A stretch of DNA of 64,000 bases from Candidatus Saccharimonadota bacterium (GTDB taxonomy: Bacteria; Patescibacteriota; Saccharimonadia; Saccharimonadales; Saccharimonadaceae), in NCBI GenBank assembly GCA_017513905.1, contig JAFWMR010000006.1, forward strand, positions 39,291 through 103,290. Reading direction: 5' to 3'. The notes below the pieces were generated by a model that worked only from the letters and a program-made list of their open reading frames with translations, had not been told where the DNA came from and did not search any database. Positions 32,784-41,615 of this stretch are shown here, piece after piece (the first letter of the stretch is position 1; every line of letters begins with the position of its first letter). A program made the translations under genes and the position numbers.

Positions 32784-34322
32784 ATGGGAAGAGAGGTAAA
32801 GAAAGAGTCCGATGGCTCAACGAATTTATTGTTAATCGCACTGCTGTTGGCGCAACTAGGGGCGAGCGTATTCTTCGTGCTTGCACTGATGCGACTCAAT
32901 ATCCTGCAGATGTGGCAGCTATTAGCTGTTACGGGTATTCTTGTGGTGCTGTTCGCACTTAATTCTTTCCTCATCCGGAAGACAATGACTTCAAAAGTCG
33001 TCGCCTCTGTAATTTCTATGCTAGTCATTTTCGGTACGTTGCTTGGCTCTAGATATGCCGGAACAGCAGCTGGTTTCATCGAAGCCGCCACCGGCCCGCA
33101 GTACGAAACCCAGACCTATAAAGTCCTCACCCTCAAGAATAGCGCCTATGACGACATAAAAGTCCTATCTCGTCAACATATCGGCTTTCTTACATCTAAT
33201 CCAAATATCATCAACACCAAATCCGCGCTCAAGACTGCCGTCGATTACAAAGAATCCGACTATGACGACCTAGGTAGTCTCATTAACGCCCTTTATGACC
33301 ATTACGTTGCTGGTATTGTTTTGAACGATAGCTATCTTACCTATCTCGAAGAGGAAAGCGAAGATACTAGCGTCAACTTCATTGAAGAATCACGGGTTAT
33401 CTATGAGTTCGAGGTTCGTGCTGATGTCGAAGACGTCCGCAATCCTGTCGACGTCATTACCGAGCCATTCATCATCTATATTTCCGGTTCAGATTCTCGC
33501 GGAGAAATCAGTCAGACCGCTAGAAGCGACGTCAACATTGTCTCTGTAATCAATCCTAAGACCAACAAGATCCTTCTTATCTCCATCCCGCGCGACTACT
33601 ACGTCCAGCTTCACGGTACCGTCGGCACTCCAGACAAGCTCACTCACGCCGGCATCTATGGCATAGAAATGAGTAAGACCACCATCGAAGATTTGCTCGG
33701 TATTAACATCAACTACACTGTAAAGGTTGGCTTCCAGGCCGTCCAAAAACTCGTCGACGCCATCGGCGGCATTGACATTGTATCTGACCAGGCGTTGAGC
33801 ATCCGAAGCGAAGATGGCACTATGTGCAACATCGTGGAAGGTCCGAACCACTTGAGCGGCGGCTGCGCTCTGCGTTATTCGCGTGAACGCTATTCCTACG
33901 CTACTGGCGACCGCCACCGTGGCCAGAATCAGCAGCAAGTCTTGACAGAAATTATCAAGAAAATCACGGATCTCCACTACGCTACGCGTTGGCCACAGAT
34001 TCTCGACGCCACCAAAGGCACATTCGAGACCTCTCTAAGTTATGACGAAATCACTAAGTTCGCCAGGTTTGAACTCGCTACGCTCAAGAAATGGTCTATC
34101 GAGAGCATCCAGCTTGACGGTACTGGCTCTAGCCAGCCAACCTACTCTATGGGTTCACGCTTGCTCTACGTTATGATTCCAGATCAAGCCACCATCGATA
34201 ACGCCAAGGCTAAAATTACAGAAACCGTCGCCGACCCAGTTGAAGAAGAACCCGAAGACGCTGGAGAGGGAAGCGAAGAAGAATCAGCCAGCCAAGACGC
34301 TGAAGAAACTCCAGAGGAATAA
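32784..34322 (+). CDS. LytR-CpsA-Psr (LCP) glycopolymer transferase
   Basis: Membrane enzyme of 512 residues that transfers undecaprenyl-linked glycopolymers to peptidoglycan. N-terminal helices lie at ~17-40 and ~45-90. The LCP domain (about 225-410) contains SGSDSRG, LLISIPRDYYV, the DAIGGIDI block and RYSRERY...GDRHRGQNQQ with the conserved Arg residues. The tail is strongly acidic (Glu/Asp-rich, about 35 residues). It is the natural partner of the glycan locus and may attach that polymer to the wall. A truncated N-terminal copy sits at 27922. Confidence 0.93.
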   Translation: MGREVKKESDGSTNLLLIALLLAQLGASVFFVLALMRLNILQMWQLLAVTGILVVLFALNSFLIRKTMTSKVVASVISMLVIFGTLLGSRYAGTAAGFIEAATGPQYETQTYKVLTLKNSAYDDIKVLSRQHIGFLTSNPNIINTKSALKTAVDYKESDYDDLGSLINALYDHYVAGIVLNDSYLTYLEEESEDTSVNFIEESRVIYEFEVRADVEDVRNPVDVITEPFIIYISGSDSRGEISQTARSDVNIVSVINPKTNKILLISIPRDYYVQLHGTVGTPDKLTHAGIYGIEMSKTTIEDLLGININYTVKVGFQAVQKLVDAIGGIDIVSDQALSIRSEDGTMCNIVEGPNHLSGGCALRYSRERYSYATGDRHRGQNQQQVLTEIIKKITDLHYATRWPQILDATKGTFETSLSYDEITKFARFELATLKKWSIESIQLDGTGSSQPTYSMGSRLLYVMIPDQATIDNAKAKITETVADPVEEEPEDAGEGSEEESASQDAEETPEE

Positions 34323-34333
34323 CATCCACCATC

Positions 34334-34360
34334 AAAAAGCCCCCATACGGGGGCTTTTAT
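34334..34360. terminator. Bidirectional terminator
   Basis: GCCCCC-ATAC-GGGGGC with A- and T-runs between convergent genes. Confidence 0.85.
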
Positions 34361-34368
34361 TCGGTCGG

Positions 34369-35739
34369 CTAGAACTTCCTCACGCTGTTGCGTTTGCGGA
34401 TTCTATTGATAATTGAAACTACTACGAAGCTTACTGAAGACGCAATAGCAAGTGCTAAGGCGACAGCACCGAGCTCACGACCAGTTTCTTCATCTGTAAA
34501 TATACCGGTATCTGGCACTGCGGGAACATCTTCTGGAGTCTCTTCACCACCTTCTTCTCTTACCGCAGCAAAATTGATTACGAGCCTGTATGTTCCATCA
34601 TCGCCCGCTAAGTTAACGATATTGGAGGTCTCTTCATTAAAGTCATCAAAGACAACAGTTCTGACCCCATTATCATCGACTTCTACATGATATTCGTCGG
34701 TTTCTAGAACATCAATGAATGTCATTTCTGGAGAAACTGGCTCATCAACATCTGGCAAACCAGTTATGATATCGCCACCACCGAAACCAGGAGTTCCATG
34801 AATTATCGGATCGTCGTCAGATGGTTGCGAAGCTTCGCCGGTGAATTCGATATTATCTAGACGTACTTTCACCTTACCGTCCTCATCCTCGAAGGCTTTA
34901 TTACCTAGATAGAACGGAACTTCAATAGTTCGGAAGAATACTAGGAGTGGGTTATTGGAGAAATCAGCATATGGGAGAAAGGCATTGTTTAAAAGAGAGA
35001 CTGCATACAGATATGGGTTGTGAGACAAATCGAGACTTTCTAGATTATTATCATCAAGAAGTAAAAATTGAAGAAGAGAATTATTGGAAAGATCGATTGA
35101 TCTCAAGAGATTATTAGACATATGGAGTACGGTCAATTGGGGCACAACAGAAAGATCGATCTCGCGGATCTTATTATTGTCTAAGACAAGCATGCGTAAT
35201 GTGTCGCTACGCGGCAAGATGATGGATTCGATATTGTTACTAGATAAATCAATTTCTTCTAGATTTGTATTGTCCGACAAGTCTGCTACGGCTACTGCAT
35301 TTCCAACTAAGTAGGCACCTTTTAGATTCGGCAAGAGCCCTATACCTGTAATATCGTGGATTATGTAATCATTATTGATTTCGCCTCTCATTGCCGGCTG
35401 AGGACCATTTTCTATGTCACCAGGAATGCGAATTCTCTCGTTCGAACAATACAGATATTCAATCTCGGCAAGCTGTTCTGGAGTGAGCCATTCCTCTGCA
35501 TCTTCGTCATCGTCAGTAGTCTCCCTAACGGCGTTGACATTAAGAAAGTCGTTGTCTTGCCCGGAATATGCCAGAACGTCTGAATGAAAATATGAATAAT
35601 AGACACAGTCGCGAAACACCTCATCCGGAAAGTCTTCAACGCCCGCCGCGTTTGCGCCACTCGCAAACGCAAAAGCTGATAGTGCCGACAGGGCAAAAGC
35701 ACTAACAACTATTTTTGATTTTTTGTTTTTTGGTACCAT
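34369..35739 (-). CDS. Leucine-rich-repeat surface protein with VPDTG anchor
   Basis: Secreted protein of 456 residues. A signal peptide (1-31) is followed by about six internalin-like leucine-rich repeats (about 125-270; LEEIDLSSNNIESIILP, LTVLHMSNNLLRSIDLS). A Pro/Glu-rich region leads to VPDTGIFTDEE, a membrane helix and a basic end (RKRNSVRKF). The VPDTG-[IL]-FT motif is the same as in the protein at 28182, so both are probable substrates of one sortase. LRRs of this type bind proteins or glycans on other cells; the adhesin role is inferred. Confidence 0.85.
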   Translation of the reverse strand: MVPKNKKSKIVVSAFALSALSAFAFASGANAAGVEDFPDEVFRDCVYYSYFHSDVLAYSGQDNDFLNVNAVRETTDDDEDAEEWLTPEQLAEIEYLYCSNERIRIPGDIENGPQPAMRGEINNDYIIHDITGIGLLPNLKGAYLVGNAVAVADLSDNTNLEEIDLSSNNIESIILPRSDTLRMLVLDNNKIREIDLSVVPQLTVLHMSNNLLRSIDLSNNSLLQFLLLDDNNLESLDLSHNPYLYAVSLLNNAFLPYADFSNNPLLVFFRTIEVPFYLGNKAFEDEDGKVKVRLDNIEFTGEASQPSDDDPIIHGTPGFGGGDIITGLPDVDEPVSPEMTFIDVLETDEYHVEVDDNGVRTVVFDDFNEETSNIVNLAGDDGTYRLVINFAAVREEGGEETPEDVPAVPDTGIFTDEETGRELGAVALALAIASSVSFVVVSIINRIRKRNSVRKF

Positions 35740-35781
35740 GTTGGTTTTTTCTTGTTTATTTTTATGACCTTTTATAATTCC

Positions 35782-35810
35782 TTTATAACTTAACGCAAGC
35801 GTTTTGTCAA
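35782..35810 (-). promoter_or_regulatory. Promoter of the LRR surface gene
   Basis: TTGACA (35805-35810), 17 bp, TATAAA (35782-35787) on the minus strand; UTR of about 36 nt without a clear SD. Confidence 0.7.
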
Positions 35811-35870
35811 TAGATTCTGCAGTAAAAACTAATGCAAAAAATCGCGATATTTTAAGATAAGACGATTATC

Positions 35871-35899
35871 CTTGACAATTAACACAGTTTGTGCTATAC
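35871..35899 (+). promoter_or_regulatory. Promoter of the 135-residue hypothetical gene
   Basis: TTGACA, 17 bp, TGCTATACT; UTR of about 80 nt. Confidence 0.85.
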
Positions 35900-35986
35900 T
35901 ACAAAAGCTCTGCTTTGTGCGGATGTGCTCTTTTAGAGGTGTCTTTTTCTACGGCATATAGATTTTGATGGAAAAGAGGTTTCGCT

Positions 35987-36394
35987 ATGGCAAATGCGGT
36001 TATTCGTCGTCACTTTCCTGAGGATATGAATCTTCTCTACTATGAACTGACCGACCGGAGCCCTTCGTTTGAAATGCTCAAAGACAGCATTGATCGTCTC
36101 CAGACGATCACCCTCAAGAACCTCGAGACCGGCGAGCTCGAAACCCTCGAATTCACCATCACCGGTGCTACCGAGTCTCCCATCACCACCACCAAGTGGA
36201 TCTGGGGTCCCATCACCACCAACGACAGCTACCCGACCGACCTGATCTTTGATTACGTCGACGGCAACCTGGTAGCCGTCAAAGCGTCCGTGACTCCCAA
36301 GAGTCTTCCCGTAGAACAGTGCGCCGCGCGCACCAAGAACGTCCGCTACGCTGCGGAACTGACTACCCATGACATCTTTAGCCCCGTCAACTAG
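35987..36394 (+). CDS. Hypothetical protein, 135 residues
   Basis: Soluble protein with no recognised domain. It starts MANAVIRRHFPEDMNLLYYEL and contains a Thr/Ile-rich middle (TITGATESPITTTKWIW) that may form beta strands. It has a consensus promoter, an AAAGAGG SD and an efficient terminator whose stem includes the stop codon, so it looks like a well-expressed single gene. It is more G+C rich than its neighbours. Function unknown. Confidence 0.75.
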   Translation: MANAVIRRHFPEDMNLLYYELTDRSPSFEMLKDSIDRLQTITLKNLETGELETLEFTITGATESPITTTKWIWGPITTNDSYPTDLIFDYVDGNLVAVKASVTPKSLPVEQCAARTKNVRYAAELTTHDIFSPVN

Positions 36395-36409
36395 TACGGG
36401 GCATTTTTT
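36381..36409 (+). terminator. Terminator overlapping the stop codon
   Basis: GCCCCGT / ACGGGGC stem with the TAG stop in its loop, followed by six T. Confidence 0.85.
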
Positions 36410-37661
36410 ATCTTCTTCCTTTTCTTTTGGCAGATAGGGCAATATAGCTTCTTGGATTCGGCCTATCATTCGGTCCGCCTTGTGGGACAAACTGAACTCC
36501 AAAATCTTCTAGCGTAGATATCGTTCGTTCTGCAACTTCGCCATCGCCTAACGGTATCTCTGGTAGGATATGGCCAGCATCGTATTCTTCGCGCATCCGC
36601 TCGATTTCTCGCATCAATCTAAGCGATCTTTGCTCTGGCTCATTTTCCGGATCAAGTAGAGGCTCACCGAGTACGAACGCGCCTTTCATTAATGCCCGGT
36701 TCACATCGGTCTTTTCGCGGTTGTAAAGATTTTGGTAGTACAGTTCGTTGATGTCTTTTACGCCTCGACCAACCGATCGCCTTGGATCATACCAAGCCGG
36801 AGCACTTTTCATCTGTCCATTGCCTACGACGCCACCGTTCCAGAATACATGTCCGTTTATGGAAGCAGTTTTGGGGATAGCCGCATGAAGTAACTCTTTG
36901 GCAATTCCAAGAGTGGCTCCTGAGCGCGATACCTCGTCTATAATCGTGACATTCTGGCCATCGAGTATTGTCGGCATCGCCATCACTTCTTCCGGCGTTG
37001 CATCTTCTGGAATCCCACCTTCAACGTAAAGCCCATGAATCCCAGCTAGAACTTCCTTTGGCACCGCGCCGATATTAAAATCGTGTGCGTTTGCTTCCCG
37101 CAAAGAGCCATCAGGATTCCTGATCATTTCACGACCTTCTAGTTCACTAGTTGTATACGGAGGTCTTAGCCACGAGCGACGATCGATGGCGAGATGTGTT
37201 TTCTTTGGTTGTTCTTGGCTAGTAAAGTCGTCCCAAAACTCGCCAACTAGCCAGCTCACTGGACGTGCAGATTTATCAAGGTAAATTACGTGGTCGGCCT
37301 TGGGTATGCCTTCTGGCGACTCGCCAACTAAAGCCTCGATGGTCTTCGCGGTCGAACCCACCATCATGCCCATAGTTTCATCGATACCCATAGGTACATA
37401 TTCTAGCCTGCCACCGCGCGATTCTAGCTCGACTTGTTGAGCAAATAACGGAAAATCCGTCTCGTCCACATGGAATCTTGTTTCAACAGGTTCGTCACCG
37501 GAACGTTCTCCTTTAGTGGCCCCAACAGGTTCCTTTTCAGCGCTATAAACCCTCAGCGTACTAGCACCAGCTCTTTCTTTTCTTTCTCGGCCATAATCTA
37601 AACCTTTGTCAGCCATCTCTGGACTAGAAACAGCGTCGTGGAAGAAAGCATCTTTCTCCAT
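36408..37661 (-). CDS. Phosphoribosyltransferase-like protein
   Basis: Soluble protein of about 417 residues. VTIIDEVSRSGATL (about residue 250) matches the PRPP-binding loop of type I phosphoribosyltransferases (..DDVxxTGxT..). Upstream, YLDKSARPVSWLV resembles a motif seen in PRTase-like proteins of uncertain role. The N-terminal ~90 residues are charged and probably disordered. The ATG at 37661 is preferred over the one at 37784, because AAGGAGG precedes it and a TATAAT (37683-37688) lies just upstream. Its substrate base is unknown. Confidence 0.6.
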   Translation of the reverse strand: MEKDAFFHDAVSSPEMADKGLDYGRERKERAGASTLRVYSAEKEPVGATKGERSGDEPVETRFHVDETDFPLFAQQVELESRGGRLEYVPMGIDETMGMMVGSTAKTIEALVGESPEGIPKADHVIYLDKSARPVSWLVGEFWDDFTSQEQPKKTHLAIDRRSWLRPPYTTSELEGREMIRNPDGSLREANAHDFNIGAVPKEVLAGIHGLYVEGGIPEDATPEEVMAMPTILDGQNVTIIDEVSRSGATLGIAKELLHAAIPKTASINGHVFWNGGVVGNGQMKSAPAWYDPRRSVGRGVKDINELYYQNLYNREKTDVNRALMKGAFVLGEPLLDPENEPEQRSLRLMREIERMREEYDAGHILPEIPLGDGEVAERTISTLEDFGVQFVPQGGPNDRPNPRSYIALSAKRKGRR

Positions 37662-37730
37662 AAACCTCCTTTTGTTGATTTTATTATAACACTTTGCTCG
37701 CGTAGCCGGAAGCAAGATAATCTCGCATGG

Positions 37731-37745
37731 TATAATACATATACA
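37731..37745 (+). promoter_or_regulatory. -10 box of the acyltransferase gene, leaderless type
   Basis: TATAAT 37731-37736, 9 nt before the ATG. It is divergent from the PRTase-like gene's -10. Confidence 0.5.
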
Positions 37746-39233
37746 ATGACAGAGGCGCTCAAGAAAAACGACTTTTTTGCTCAATTCCGCAGCAAGGATA
37801 AGGAAAAGCTAAAGGCGTTTTTTGGCGAGCTAGACGCCAGAATAAAACTCAAAAAAAGAGATAAAGAAAAAATCATCAAAGATTTCGAAGATTACATCCT
37901 ATATCGCAGTCAAAAGAAGAGCATCGTTAGCATTCTAAAACTTTTAGACTTAACCAATATCGAAAAGGCGTATTCCAAGAGCAATGATTGGTATCCACTA
38001 GATAACTCCTCCAAGATCTACCCGGTTGCCATGCGCGGAGACTGGATGAGTATGTATCGGTTGTCTTATTATCTGGACGAGCCGGTCGTTAAGGAGGTAC
38101 TGCAGCTAGCATTAACTTTTACAATGATTAGGTTCCCACTGTTTAGAACGAGTATCCACAAAGGATTCTTTTGGAACTATCTAGACAGTATTTCTAAACA
38201 TTATAGCGTTAGGGAAGAAGATACTATACCATGTTCCAAGATTAATATCGACAAGTTTAATACGCAGGCATTCAGAGTTGTTTTCTACAAAAATCGAATT
38301 AGTTGCGAAATCTTTCATGTTTTATCCGATGCTTATGGTGGGATGGTTTTTCTAACTACGCTTGTCAATGAATATTTGAGATTAATGGGCGATAAAGTTT
38401 CCTTTGGCGGTTACGCAGTCGATATTAGAGGAAAAGTTGACAAGGAAGAACTAGAAGATGCGTTCTTAAATAACTACAAAAAGGCAAAGGGCGGGAACTT
38501 AGTCGAGAAGAAAGCGCTCGTAATAGACGGAAGACCATCGGCTATCAAACCTTGCCAAGTACTACATTTCGATTTGGATTTTGCCAAAGTTCATAGTTTG
38601 TCCAAAAAATACGACGTTACTATTAACGAATTATTTCTAGCTTTTCTGTTTCAAGTCATATCGTACTCCGTAAGCAAAAAAGGCCGGATTCAAATACAAG
38701 TTCCCATCAATGTAAGAAAATATTACCCAACAAAAACACTGAGAAATTATTCTCTCTATAGCACCATTTGTATCGATAAGAACGATATAACTAGTCTGGA
38801 AGAAACATTGAAGTTGGTTAAAAGCCAGAGCAGAGAAAAAATTACTAAAGAAGAAACCGATAAGGTGGCGTACGACGCCGTACATTTGATCAAGGCGATT
38901 AGATTTATTCCTTTATGTATTAAACATCCTATAGCAAACTTTATTTACAGTCACTATGGCGACAAATCTAGCACGACCGTGCTATCTAACTTAGGAAAGA
39001 TAGAAATTCCTAAAGAAATGCAGAAAAGAATTCTCAAGGCAGACTTTGTGCTCGGCAGCAGTAGAACGAACCGAATACTGTTTTCCGTGCTGACCGTTAA
39101 TGATATTGTTGAATTATCTATATCGAAATCTACCACCAATAAGTCGGTCGAGAATCATCTTTATAATTTATTAAAAGAGCATGATTTGGTTATCGGCGTT
39201 CATGGGAGTGAAGATTATGAAAATAAAAAATAG
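37746..39233 (+). CDS. Condensation-fold (alcohol acetyltransferase-like) acyltransferase
   Basis: The 495-residue protein has the chloramphenicol-acetyltransferase/condensation fold outline. The active-site motif HxxxD appears as EIFHVLSDAYGG near residue 196, and a later segment QVPINVRKYYPTKTLRNYS corresponds to the DFGWG-region strand of this superfamily. Related proteins are alcohol acetyltransferases and Pap-type lipid acyltransferases. It probably acylates a lipid or envelope molecule, given that the next gene encodes a membrane protein overlapping it by 17 bases. The ATG at 37746 is chosen from the -10 box 9 nt upstream. Confidence 0.65.
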   Translation: MTEALKKNDFFAQFRSKDKEKLKAFFGELDARIKLKKRDKEKIIKDFEDYILYRSQKKSIVSILKLLDLTNIEKAYSKSNDWYPLDNSSKIYPVAMRGDWMSMYRLSYYLDEPVVKEVLQLALTFTMIRFPLFRTSIHKGFFWNYLDSISKHYSVREEDTIPCSKINIDKFNTQAFRVVFYKNRISCEIFHVLSDAYGGMVFLTTLVNEYLRLMGDKVSFGGYAVDIRGKVDKEELEDAFLNNYKKAKGGNLVEKKALVIDGRPSAIKPCQVLHFDLDFAKVHSLSKKYDVTINELFLAFLFQVISYSVSKKGRIQIQVPINVRKYYPTKTLRNYSLYSTICIDKNDITSLEETLKLVKSQSREKITKEETDKVAYDAVHLIKAIRFIPLCIKHPIANFIYSHYGDKSSTTVLSNLGKIEIPKEMQKRILKADFVLGSSRTNRILFSVLTVNDIVELSISKSTTNKSVENHLYNLLKEHDLVIGVHGSEDYENKK

Positions 39234-39789
39234 TTATCCAGAAATCAAGAAAAAAATTAACAAGTTTTTGTTAATTAAAGAAATCATAGTAATTATCTTT
39301 GCAATCACTTTTATCACGTCGCTCATTGTTAATCTATCCACAGGTGGGAAACTGTGGTCAATTTATGTTTTGTTTGCAGAAATAATCTTCTACTTTGCGA
39401 TTTTGAACAGGCCACTTATCGACAACGTGATGATTAGAAGAGTATCTCTCCTAGCTGGGATTGTGATGGCCTACCTTTATACGATTGACAAAATCAACAA
39501 TACAGATTGGTCGTATATTGTTATTGATATCCTAATCTTTTCACTTTTGATCTTCCAACTAGTTCTGTTTTTCGTTAACTACGATCATCACAAAAACAAG
39601 ATCATTGTTATGCTGCTGACATCACTCGCTTCTTGCCTGTTTTGTCTTCTAGCCATCACTGGCGTGATTCATATTAACTGGGCCATCATCGTAACGGGAT
39701 CGATTGGTTTGTTTAATATTATCGTGTTGTTTACCTTTTATTTCAAAACAACGATTCTAGAAATCAAGAAATACTTCAACACCAAATAA
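39217..39789 (+). CDS. Integral membrane protein (DUF6320-like partner)
   Basis: The 190-residue protein has six predicted membrane helices and Lys-rich ends. Acyltransferases like the one upstream are often followed by a small membrane protein such as DUF6320; that assignment rests mainly on context. The ATG at 39217 has GGAGTG 7 nt upstream and lies inside the end of the previous gene, so translation is coupled. Role unknown, perhaps docking the acyltransferase at the membrane. Confidence 0.6.
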   Translation: MKIKNSYPEIKKKINKFLLIKEIIVIIFAITFITSLIVNLSTGGKLWSIYVLFAEIIFYFAILNRPLIDNVMIRRVSLLAGIVMAYLYTIDKINNTDWSYIVIDILIFSLLIFQLVLFFVNYDHHKNKIIVMLLTSLASCLFCLLAITGVIHINWAIIVTGSIGLFNIIVLFTFYFKTTILEIKKYFNTK

Positions 39790-39970
39790 TATGCCTATTT
39801 TATTGGCGAATGATAATATGTAGATATAACATAAGCGAGGTATGCTTCGTTCGCAGATGTGGGGACATCGTGCTTAGTGTAGCCTTTTCGCTTCGGTAAA
39901 TCTATATCGTGGTGCAAGAAGATGAAAAAACTATGAAGTAAGTATGTCATCTGCTAAACTCAAGACACAT
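39790..39970. other. Intergenic stretch without a recognised gene
   Basis: About 180 bp of mixed composition, with short hairpin-forming segments (for example GCGAGGTATGCTTCGTTCGC). No reading frame or known RNA family is recognised. Confidence 0.4.
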
Positions 39971-39979
39971 AAAATCAAA

Positions 39980-40008
39980 TTGACAAAAACACAAGTATAG
40001 TCTATAAT
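39980..40008 (+). promoter_or_regulatory. Promoter of the DUF4160-like gene
   Basis: TTGACA (39980-39985), 17 bp, TATAAT (40003-40008). A perfect TCGAAAAC / GTTTTCGA hairpin follows in the UTR (40022-40040). Confidence 0.85.
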
Positions 40009-40071
40009 TAAAAAGCCTTGTTCGAAAACATCGTTTTCGATTGGCGTACATTATAGAAAGAGGTGAAACAC

Positions 40072-40341
40072 ATGAGAGGAGACTATGACATCCCTCGCAC
40101 CGGTCTGAAGACCACATTTGACCACTGCCGTGACGACTATTACGGATCGCACGGCCTTCACGTTCACGTGAAAGACCACAATGGCAGGATCGCTTCCGTC
40201 AACCTGCATTCGCTCACGATTCAGGATGGTTCGCTGGATGGCAAAGAAGGCCGGTTGGCCATGGAATGGATTCGCGATAACGCCTACATGCTCAGGAGCG
40301 ACGCCGAATATTGGCGTGATAATGGCGCCATCAGCCAGTAA
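40072..40341 (+). CDS. DUF4160-like small protein
   Basis: The 89-residue soluble protein has the order of features of DUF4160: HxHVHVK near residue 30, a short strand-turn-strand (IASVNLHSLTIQDGSLDG) and an ending MEWIRDNAYMLRSDAEYW. DUF4160 proteins are found next to toxin-antitoxin-like partners in many bacteria; no partner gene is visible here. ATG 40072 has AGAGGTG at SD distance and is preferred over the GTG at 40063. Strong promoter and terminator. Confidence 0.5.
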   Translation: MRGDYDIPRTGLKTTFDHCRDDYYGSHGLHVHVKDHNGRIASVNLHSLTIQDGSLDGKEGRLAMEWIRDNAYMLRSDAEYWRDNGAISQ

Positions 40342-40365
40342 TCTGATCCATCATGTATTCCTCAA

Positions 40366-40396
40366 GCCCCAAGACCCAGTCTTGGGGCGCTTTTTT
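40366..40396 (+). terminator. Strong terminator
   Basis: GCCCCAAGAC-CCA-GTCTTGGGGC, then GC and six T. Confidence 0.92.
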
Positions 40397-40433
40397 ATTA
40401 GTAATTCAGCAACATTCATTCAAAACTTAGACA

Positions 40434-40461
40434 TAAAAATAGGCGCCCGGTCGGGGCGCCT
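40434..40461 (-). terminator. Terminator of the 269-residue hypothetical gene
   Basis: GGCGCCC / GGGGCGCC hairpin with a T-run on the minus strand. Confidence 0.85.
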
Positions 40462-40477
40462 GAGTTGAACAGGATAA

Positions 40478-41287
40478 TTAGTTATCTGTTGGATATTGTG
40501 AGCCGAGTAACGATCTTAGTATATACTCCTTAACTTTTTGCTTGATAAGTGGCACGCCGACCTCATCCCAGAGTTTGTCGAACGTCTCGTTAAATAGCGC
40601 ATCGTAGTGTTCTTTGTCGTAGTCTCTACGCCACTCTCCAAGGTCCAGTTTCTTCGTCGCAGTTCGATACATCAAGATTGCAAGAAGCGTCTCGCGATGA
40701 ACGTACGTCTTAGAAATCTTACCATCGATATCGAAAAATGCATTCAACTGCTTGCCACTGTACAGACCTTGGCTTTGTAGCGACGACTCGCCGTTGTAGT
40801 ACCAAGTCTTTCTATCGTACGGCTTTGTCTCTAAGACAATAAATCCATCTTTTGGCTCAACAATGCTGCATCCTTCAAGAATTAGTAGACCTCCATTTTC
40901 CGTGACAGATTCTGCTTTAATACCGAATTCGAGTCGTGCTCGAGCCTGAATTGAACGCTCGAAGCTAAAGATATCGTCGATCTGCAAGTCTTTGATTAGT
41001 TTCTCTCCGATGGTCGGCAAGTAAATGTGGGTCATGCCTCTACCGATGTCCTCTACTTTGAAGAGAATCCGTTCTGCCTTCTCAGTCTGGCTCAAGATGA
41101 TTAACAGGGGCCTGTCTGTGTAGTTGACGATACCTTCAAGATATGGCGCAATCATTCTTCTGATGTAGCTTCTGGTTTCTCTAGAAACGGCTCGGAGTTG
41201 CTTTTGCTGCTGGCTGGCCTTCTTCTTCCGTTGCTTCTCGGCGTACCGTTGTTTATCGCAGGTACGCTCCCTATTCTTGTCTGACAT
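40478..41287 (-). CDS. Hypothetical protein, 269 residues
   Basis: Soluble protein. The first ~40 residues are very rich in Lys, Arg and Gln and may bind nucleic acid. The rest is mixed alpha/beta without a motif I recognise. Segments such as GKQLNAFFDIDGKISKTYVHRETLLAILMYR look globular. It starts MSDKN, as do two other genes in this window (49681 and 63952). Its UTR shares about 50 bp with that of the gene at 46924. A TATAAT (41353-41358) lies about 65 bp upstream. Function unknown. Confidence 0.65.
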   Translation of the reverse strand: MSDKNRERTCDKQRYAEKQRKKKASQQQKQLRAVSRETRSYIRRMIAPYLEGIVNYTDRPLLIILSQTEKAERILFKVEDIGRGMTHIYLPTIGEKLIKDLQIDDIFSFERSIQARARLEFGIKAESVTENGGLLILEGCSIVEPKDGFIVLETKPYDRKTWYYNGESSLQSQGLYSGKQLNAFFDIDGKISKTYVHRETLLAILMYRTATKKLDLGEWRRDYDKEHYDALFNETFDKLWDEVGVPLIKQKVKEYILRSLLGSQYPTDN

Positions 41288-41299
41288 GTTTAACCACCA

Positions 41300-41358
41300 T
41301 CCTTTATCCGAATCATCCTGTTCTTAAATAACTCCCTTATGGGCTAAGCTGATTATAA
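41300..41358 (-). promoter_or_regulatory. Promoter and conserved leader, copy 1
   Basis: TATAAT followed by a leader containing GGGAGTT, TAAGAACAGGAT. The block aligns with 47343-47395 upstream of an unrelated gene. Confidence 0.55.
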
Positions 41359-41432
41359 CACGGTATAGATTCTTGTAAAAAGCATTGTCTCTCAAAACAT
41401 TACAATCAGAACGGATTGGTTGCAGTTATTGC

Positions 41433-41461
41433 TTGAAAAAAACATAGTTTTTTGATATATT
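41433..41461 (+). promoter_or_regulatory. Promoter of tRNA-Tyr
   Basis: TTGAAA, 17 bp, TATATT, with the -10 ending 9 nt before the tRNA. Confidence 0.65.
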
Positions 41462-41470
41462 GTATATGTT

Positions 41471-41555
41471 GCTGGAATCGTCTAGTGGCAATGACAAGAG
41501 ACTGTAAATCTCTCGGCTTCGGCCTTCGTAGGTTCGAGTCCTACTTCCAGCACCA
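41471..41555 (+). tRNA. tRNA-Tyr(GTA)
   Basis: 85-nt class II tRNA. Acceptor GCTGGAA pairs with TTCCAGC, the anticodon loop CTGTAAA gives GTA, and there is a long variable arm with a GGCTTCGGCC hairpin. T-loop TTCGAGT; CCA encoded. Confidence 0.95.
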
Positions 41556-41579
41556 GATGATCTGTCATTTACGATCCGA

Positions 41580-41615
41580 ACCCCCGTGTCCACTAAGACA
41601 GGGGTGTTTTTGTTG
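41580..41615 (+). terminator. Terminator of tRNA-Tyr
   Basis: CCCC-GTGTC / GACA-GGGG hairpin followed by GTTTTTG. Confidence 0.7.
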
